Below are positions 57,558 through 64,000 of a stretch of 64,000 nucleotides of DNA, piece after piece. The stretch's first letter is position 1, and each line of letters opens with the position of its first letter. The notes beneath the pieces were generated by a model. The model was not told the DNA's origin and did no database searches. It was given only the letters and a program-made list of their open reading frames with translations. Source of the DNA: Anastrepha obliqua (lineage: Eukaryota > Arthropoda > Insecta > Diptera > Tephritidae); assembly GCF_027943255.1 (NCBI RefSeq), contig NC_072895.1, positions 36,988,001 through 37,052,000 on the forward strand, in the 5' to 3' direction. The translations under genes and the position numbers were made by a program.

Positions 57558-58211
57558 CACCCCGTTGCAAAATTATAAACATACCAGTGTTTTTTTTGTA
57601 TAAAAATATAGTTCGTATTACAACAAAAACCATGTATCGGAAAGTTTCAAGTTTTGTACCAAACTTTTCAAATTTTTTTTAAATTTCATCAAAACGTTAA
57701 ACTTTTAACCAGAATTTTTAGGTTTTTTCTATATACTCGTATGAAGACTTTTAGCCTATTGAAAAACAAAGAGAAGGTTTCGAGTGGTTACAAAATGCCG
57801 TTGAGTTTTGCCAATTTTTTTGATTGACGGTACTGCGCTTATTCGATTTGCAACTTTTTTTGCAATGCTAAGAATTTTCTTCCATGGAGAGTACATGTTC
57901 GGGAGCCCTTTCCATGAAAGAAAATGTTCAATACCTCAGTGATAGAAGATTGTAAAAAATCAAGTAAAAACTTACACTTTGTTGCGCAAGAATTCAATGG
58001 ACTATAGAACGGCATACCCAGAATTTTTCTAGAAATTCTTAATCAAAAGTTAGGAATTTTGATGTATTTTCTTTAAAATGTTAATTTTTAACAAGTTTGG
58101 AGCTTAGTTTTGTACTGTACTTTTGTAAAAACATAAAAAGATTTTTATAAAAAAACAAAAAAAAAATTTACTTGGTAATACTTTCCACTCCTATTATTTT
58201 GGATGCAGGTG
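57558..58211 (+). mobile_element. Inverted-repeat element (family C), diverged copy
   Basis: TA flanks at 57556-57557 and 58212-58213. The left end is CACCCCGTTGCAAAATTATA. The right end, ATTATTTTGGATGCAGGTG, aligns with ATTATTGTGAACACAGGTG of the 62479-62946 copy. Internal AT-rich blocks (AAAAATATAGTTCGTATTAC and GCCTATTGAAAAACAAAG) align in order. The mariner at 56400-57553 sits two bases from its left end. Confidence 0.65.
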
Positions 58212-58379
58212 TATATATCCCTTAAAAGTTAAAATAGTTTACCACCAAATAACTCTACTCATACTTTTTGCTTTATACTTTCTCTCCGCAATACCAAACA
58301 ATGTTTTACGAAATTAAAGAGCAATACCACAACTACACCTTTATCTGCATAGATGGATGATACAATATTCGGTATAACC

Positions 58380-59780
58380 TTACAAAAATTCAAAAGTTCT
58401 ATGCTCTAGCTCAGTATACCCCGCCGAATTTATAGGCATATTTGAAGCTATCAACGCAATAAAGAGCAAAACCAAAAATTTCGCAATATGCTCTGATTCA
58501 TACGGGGAACAGCGGTTCAGGGTAGTTACCTTTTTAATAAAAATATGAAAACAAATGAATATGAGCCCACATTGTCGTACCGACCTGTCTCGCAAATATT
58601 TTCTATAAAGCGGCGGAAAAGAGCCGTTTCTAAAAACAACAAGGATGAATCAGAGAAGCAAAAGTGTATTTCTACATTCCAAGGCAGTGCATTTTACAAG
58701 CAGTTGAATTTAGAATTGCTGCCAAAATTTTTTCGAGTATACCTGGTAACCGCTGGTGAGAACAATGACGAACTAATTACCGTGAGGGCCAAACAAGGAT
58801 GTCCCCAAGCGGGTGTTTTTTCTCCGTTGCTGTGATGCTTTTTCGCAAATTCTCTCTAATGCGGATTTTATGTCCAAGCATATGCGGACGATGGCTGTGC
58901 GCTTACATGGGACACTACTTTAGTCTTGTTCACGAGGAAACAGGAATTGGATGGATTAGAGTCCAGCGCTGAAAGGTGAGACAGTTAGTCTTGCTGACGA
59001 AGTTATATATCTAGGAGTAATCTTGGATAAGAAACTGACTGAGAAACTGTGTCTTCCAAACATGTTTCAGTGAAGGTGGATCGATCAGTAGATATTTTTC
59101 AGTAATTTTTGCCATTCTGAAAGTAGCAGAACGGATAATTTAGAGGAGATTGAGCAGGAAACAGATTGGAGTCTTTAGTGAGAGTCAGGCTGCACTGAAG
59201 ACCTGGGAGAACGCGAAGCAAACCTCAAAGATTTTTCCAGACCGTAAAAAGAAGCTTAATTCTGTTGCAAGACGGAATAAGCTTGTACTTACATATATGG
59301 GTTCCAGGACACTGCGATGTTCAATTGCCGACGAATTGACCATTGCGGATCAGCGGCTACCCCAAAGGAACCCGAGCCAATAATCGGAATCAGTTATACA
59401 GGAATCATTAATTGCATCAGCGATTATATATGCAATTTACATAAAAAGCGATGGTCCAGTCTAAAACGCTGCAGAACTGCAAAGTGCTTTGTGTTAAGCT
59501 CGAACAGACAACTGTCGAGCTTTCTTCTAAAATTCGGAGGAAAAGACGTATTATTACAGGACATAACCCAAGGGATCAGCATATGATCACCATTGGAAGC
59601 ATTGAGGACCCGATTTACTTGTCTTGCTTAGACGAGGCGGATTACACTGAGCATTTTATCTGTGAGTGTCCTGCCTTTGCTAGAGCAAAGCTGTGAAGTT
59701 TGGGTTCCGTTGCAAAGAGAATGATTAATATCGATTCTCTCAAACGGGAAGATATTTTCAGATTTGCCAAAGTATCTGGA
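58380..59780 (+). mobile_element. Non-LTR retrotransposon debris (two pieces: RNase H, then RT to C-terminus)
   Basis: Bases 58425-58510 read AEFIGIFEAINAIKSKTKNF then AICSDS, an RNase H piece. A separate element starts upstream of 58700. It has an RT block with VRAKQGCPQAGVFSPLL and YVQAYADDGCAL (58780-58905), then an RNase H segment with FSESQAALKTWE. A C-terminal frame at 59451-59696 follows (ITGHNPRDQHM then CLDEADYTEHFICECPAF). The YADD box is intact, but stops and shifts occur throughout. An RNase H piece upstream of an RT shows two insertions or a rearrangement. Confidence 0.7.
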
Positions 59781-61369
59781 TAATGTCACAGGACTATCTA
59801 TCTTTGTCTCTGTCTCTATTCTATTCTATCACTTTCGTTCTGTCACTTCTCTCCTATCCTCCTTGACGATCAACCCTTTCACTTTCCACAGCTTCGAATA
59901 CAATTGGCATTTTAGCCTGAGGGTTTCAGGAGTTACCAATCTCTCGGTGCTTCTTGGCTCGCCTTTCAAATTTTAATTTCTATATGTGCAACTGTTGAAG
60001 AGTATTGCAAAAGCAAGGGTACTCGTATTTACTCCCTTATGGCTGAGTGGAAATTGCTTGTTAACGGCACGAAGTTTCCCAGAGCCAATAGAAACAAATC
60101 AGTCTTACGCTAAATACTTTAATATGTACTCATCTGTGTATTTACAAATAGATAGCATGCTTTTTTTTTGTAATTAAATTCAAATTGTTTATTTTATGCG
60201 TGTTTGTTTTTTGTATATTTTAAGGGGGCCGGTGATTATTGGGTTCTAAAGAAATTATCCTGTCAGTACTCCTCAAATAATGATTAATATATTTTAAACC
60301 CCAGATACAAGGGTCTTATGATTTTCTATGCCGTTCCATCTCTAGGAATGGTATGTTTTGATCCCCTCAAAAAATTAGACTTAAACCAAGGCGAATTCAT
60401 TCAAAGTGAAGAGCAGCTGATTTTGCGGTTTTTGTCTTTATTGTCAAAGCAGCCTGCTTCTTTGTTTGGGTCTTTATATGTTTGTTCACATTTTTATGGA
60501 GGTTTTAACAATTAGTTCAAAAATTGCAAAAACATATTACATGTAAATGTTGTTGTTGGTCTAGTGTACGCCTTGATTTAAACTCTAAAAATGAAATTAA
60601 AAAAAAGAGTTAATTGTATCCTATAGTCAGAAGCTATTCTGCCTGTTGCCTTATCTATGTTGGAGGTTGAGAAAAGGTTGCTAGAACCAGAGCCGAAGGG
60701 TCATAAAATATTCGTGCTAATCGGAGCCTCTATTATGACAAAGTGGTTTTCCCATGTGTTACTTAGCTTCATAACTCGGCCTGTCGCATCCGACAATTAA
60801 CGCTCAGTTAATCAATACGTAGGCAAACGCAATACTCAGACGTTTCAGTAGAAATAATTCTGTGTAAACTAAATTTGACGGTAAACACTGTGCAACGACG
60901 TCATTGTTTCTCTTTTCTCGTTTCATGCGATGTTTTTGTAGTTTTAGGTTGGCTTTTTCAACTACAAATAGAAATGTGTATGTATGCGTGTATGTATATT
61001 TAGCTTCTTTCACCTAAACTGGGTGAATGTCAATTCAAAGTTCCCGAGCAATTCTCACTGTATCAAACAACAATACGAAGTACCAGCAGTGTGGCAGTAG
61101 CAGATTTGGTACAGTTTCTTTTTGTTGCAATAAAACTTATCCGTATTCGCTCTTTACTTTCACATGAGCAATACAAATTTAATTACTTGTAAAATATTTG
61201 ACATACATACGTCTGTACGTGTGTATGTGCATATGTACATCACCTACATATTTTATATGCATATTAAATACATTTTTATGTGCATTAGGGGTGTCCAAAT
61301 TTGTATGGAAAATTTCTTTATGGGTTCCTAAACCGAAACCGATCGTTGGACCACTGAAATCGAAACTAA
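59781..61369. other. Noncoding, unassigned
   Basis: No exon, repeat or RNA gene recognised. CATA/GTGT simple sequence is at 61200-61260. Bases 60800-61130 look like unique host DNA. Confidence 0.45.
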
Positions 61370-61930
61370 TCGGAGTCAAATTTTATATTTTTACTTTTGC
61401 GTAGTACTGAGCGCTACTCCCCAGAAAGTGAAGCCGGGATTCCATTAACCTCATGAACAATATTTTCTTTTAGTGCTAAGATGGTCGCTGGGTATTGTTT
61501 CACAGACTTTACTTTTGAGGTATCGCCAGAGAAAAAAATCCAAAGTGGTTAGGAAAGAAATCACGCTGTATCGTCATAGTCTGTCTGGCTGAAACCAAGT
61601 GTGTGCATTGAAGGATAGATGTTCTTTCATCAGTGGCAGAAAGCAATCGATCAGCATGCGCCGATAAGAGACATAGTCTACAGAAACTGCTTGTCCTCAA
61701 CAATTTTCAAAAAACGATGCTCCAATTGTTCCATAGCTATGTAAAGCATACCAACCCGTAATTTTGGGACTGTGAAGTAGCTGTTGATGTTTTAATAGTG
61801 GTTTCTGTCCTTTAGGGGACCAATAACGAAAATTTTGCTTATCTAAACTTTCACTGAACCTTCCGTCGAGCACCTTTCTTAAAACGCTCGGTTAGACACT
61901 CGGGTTTGGCCTTTTTTCGTCCTGTTCGAG
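61370..61930 (-). mobile_element. IS630/Tc1-like DDE transposase relic
   Basis: The minus strand shows scattered frames with YRRMLIDCFLPLM and HLSFNAHTWFQ (61645-61575). TTLDFFLWRYLKSKV (61560-61510) and KENIVHEVNGIP (61475-61430) follow. The order LxxFLPxL ... TWFQQDGA ... DFFLWGYLKSxV ... L(K)xxIxxEI(N)xIP is that of insect IS630-type transposases. The catalytic Asp after WFQ is not intact. The fragment at 34430-34765 belongs to the same broad group. Confidence 0.5.
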
Positions 61931-62478
61931 GATCCTTTTTAAAAAGTTATATCCATAAATCGATAGAAAATTAAATTTTAGGAAGCGACTTGGCAGCTCA
62001 AGTAGTTAGCTATAATAGAAATATGTTAAATTCATGTATGCCACTCACTTGTATAGGGGCATATTGAATATTTTCACTTGTCCTCCATGTGTACTGTTTG
62101 TCATCGAATAACGAAGCTAACGCGGTCCCCTCCCCGCTCATGCGTTCATCAGTTAGGGAGAGACTTTACATTTAAAACATAATCCTTCCATCGGACACCC
62201 TGTAGTAACAGTAGAGCAGCTGATTTGCGCTTTTTGTTCTTATTCTACTGCTACTAACTGTTTAATCTGGCCCCTGCCTTAATGCCGTTTTCCGAGGTTT
62301 AATGTAATTACAAAATGAAATTTTTATGAAAACTGGAAATTAAAAACTATATAAATATGTAGGCATTTATATATGAATTTTTGTCGAATGTAGTATACAT
62401 TTACAACGGACAAGCTGAAATATAATATAGGCACGAGTATGTGCTAGTATTTTTATATACTATAATAATATGTGTGTA
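61931..62478. other. Noncoding, AT-rich
   Basis: Nothing recognised. Confidence 0.5.
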
Positions 62479-62946
62479 CACCTGTGTTCACAATAACAGC
62501 AACGCGACATATTGCATCGACTATTTATTTAATTTTATGTAATTTTTATTTTTTACAAAAATATGGTTCATATTACCAGCAAATAATTTGTCTTAAAGTT
62601 TCAGGATTTGTACAAAATATTAAAGAATTCAAAAAATTTGCCACCTAAATTTAAAATTTTTTAAACAGAATTTCTAAATGCATTTCGAGTATGCAGTTTA
62701 ATAGCCCATTGAATTCTAATTCAATAAAGTGCAAAGTTTGAATGGCTTAAAAATCGCGTTGATTTTTGACATTTTTTGTCACATTTTGCTGGCGATCTTG
62801 TGCAATTTCACCAAATAAAAAAAATTGAGGAAGAAAATTATCAAAACTTTGAATTATATGGTTTTGTTATAAAAAAATTAATATAAAATAAATAAGTAGT
62901 CAAAACTTTGCACTATGTGGCGCTGCTATTATTGTGAACACAGGTG
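62479..62946 (+). mobile_element. Inverted-repeat element (family C), uninterrupted
   Basis: 468 bp, TA at 62477-62478 and 62947-62948. The 32 bp ends (CACCTGTGTTCACAATAACA at left) match each other with three differences. The interior is AT-rich without coding sequence. It is the reference copy for 49807-51150 and 57558-58211. Confidence 0.85.
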
Positions 62947-62948
62947 TA

Positions 62949-63899
62949 TATGCGGTCAGTTGGCCAAACTAACTGTGTTGGAAGTTGTGGCAAGAAGCCA
63001 AATGCACCAGTGCGGACATTATCATAATTAAATTTTCGATTTTCATATATACTTATAAATGCACACCTACGAATATGCATATGTATGTACATGTTTGATT
63101 GAGCACACCCTGTAAGAATTAGCGCCATGGCATTTTAGTGAGTCTGTAAGCATAACAGAGGCTCGTATCCCTACAGGTAAAATTATTTACATAAGCAAAG
63201 TCTGCGTAATTTCTCACAATCACAAAACTCCAGCGCTCCAGTCAAACATGTCACCAGTTGATTAATCAGCACCTTCCTTTAAAAACATACTTACATTACG
63301 TTACAGAAAATCATTGTTTTTCTTTTTAAGTTAATGAAAATCGTAAATAATTAATGCATCTACGAACTTGTTGAGGAGCATATAAAGAGTCATATTTAAC
63401 TATGTATACTCCACATCAGCGGTCGGCAACCTGCGACTCTTTAGTTCCTTACGCAAATCTTATTTAGGTATTTTATAAAAAAAAGTTTAAAAATCATTCT
63501 GAATCGATTAACGAGGATTAGGCACCGATTCTATATCCCAACCACTTGTCGTCGGATGTTTCTAGTTAGGTTCTAATGCGCTTTCGACGCGTCTTCACCA
63601 GTGCTTTAGCTTTGACGCAAAGTTTGTTGATTCAAGTAAAAGAGTTAGAAGCGAGTTATATATGTACATACATATATATAATATAATTATAAAAAAACCG
63701 AAGCAAAGGTCGATAACATAATAAGTATTGTATTTTTTAAGTGCATAGTATACATTTTTTTCCAAGTAAGATACCTGGCTATTTCTATGAAGTCAGCAAG
63801 AATTGTCAAAAAAAAAACAAAGTCCTATTGTTGGATACTGATGCTAAAGTATGATAGTTTTTCTATATTAAAATAAAAGACAAGATATAACAAATATGG
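62949..63899. other. Noncoding, AT-rich
   Basis: No feature recognised. A (TA)-rich patch is at 63658-63690. Confidence 0.5.
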
Positions 63900-64000
63900 C
63901 AAGAGTATCCCAGGCACACTTCAAGTAGCACTTACGTGCCGGTTTGAAATATAAAAATATAAAAATCCTGTTAAAAACAGTCCAAGTTAGAATAGTTAAA
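63900..64000 (-). mobile_element. Non-LTR retrotransposon 3' UTR (family X), cut by the window edge
   Basis: CACACTTCAAGTAGCACTTA and the surrounding bases align with CATTCCTCAAGTAGCACTAA at 6002-6021 and with the complement near 19030-19055. Only about 45 bp are clearly similar, so the call is tentative. Confidence 0.4.

Noticed and set aside
1..64000. CRISPR arrays, bacterial operons or integrated viral genes
   Set aside because: No regularly spaced repeats, no operon-like ORF packing and no gag-pol-env, capsid or polymerase frames of viral type. The RT motifs all fit non-LTR elements.

Overview
The window looks like nuclear DNA of a higher dipteran, most probably a tephritid-type fruit fly. 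This is inferred from several signs: large AT-rich introns, (CATA)n microsatellites, Asn- and Ser-rich low-complexity coding sequence, many mariner/Tc1 elements, and non-LTR retrotransposons that end in TAACC-type repeats. Nothing bacterial or viral was seen, and there is no CRISPR array, rRNA or stand-alone tRNA gene. The species cannot be fixed from the sequence alone.

Only one convincing host gene is present, on the + strand. Its first visible coding exon (11657-12325) and a long second coding exon (19578-22330) are both phase-compatible across a 7.25 kb intron. The gene runs off a strong donor (AAG|GTAAGT) after 22330, so the protein (1140 residues so far) is incomplete. It is a long, mostly disordered protein with an acidic run, two PPxY motifs, TQT-type motifs near the C-terminal part and Pro-rich stretches. 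I do not recognise the gene. An upstream splice acceptor (11485-11486) and a 34-codon upstream ORF lie in the presumed 5' UTR.

Almost everything else that can be assigned is transposon. There are four mariner elements with both ends visible on clear inspection: 13336-14564 (+), 35439-36730 (+), 53924-55193 (+, transposase nearly intact) and 56400-57553 (-). Further decayed Tc1/mariner/IS630-type pieces lie at 14740-15803, 23813-25059, 32690-33345, 33400-34080, 34430-34765, 42815-42960, 46545-46890, 50690-51117 and 61370-61930. Roughly a dozen fragments of RNase H-bearing (I/LOA/R1-type) non-LTR retrotransposons are present on both strands, plus one CR1/Jockey-like copy, one RTE-like 3' end and one Jockey piece. 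There are also relics resembling hAT and DUF7869-type genes.

Three short inverted-repeat (MITE) families and one tRNA-derived SINE family with seven copies in 64 kb make up much of the remaining structure. The most intricate spot is 49807-51150. It is a TA-flanked inverted-repeat element with perfect 30 bp ends that now contains a complete SINE (with a 12 bp target duplication), a Jockey fragment and an internally deleted mariner.

The right 41 kb has no host exon I can defend. One weak candidate exon at 37349-37583 is phase-compatible with the gene.
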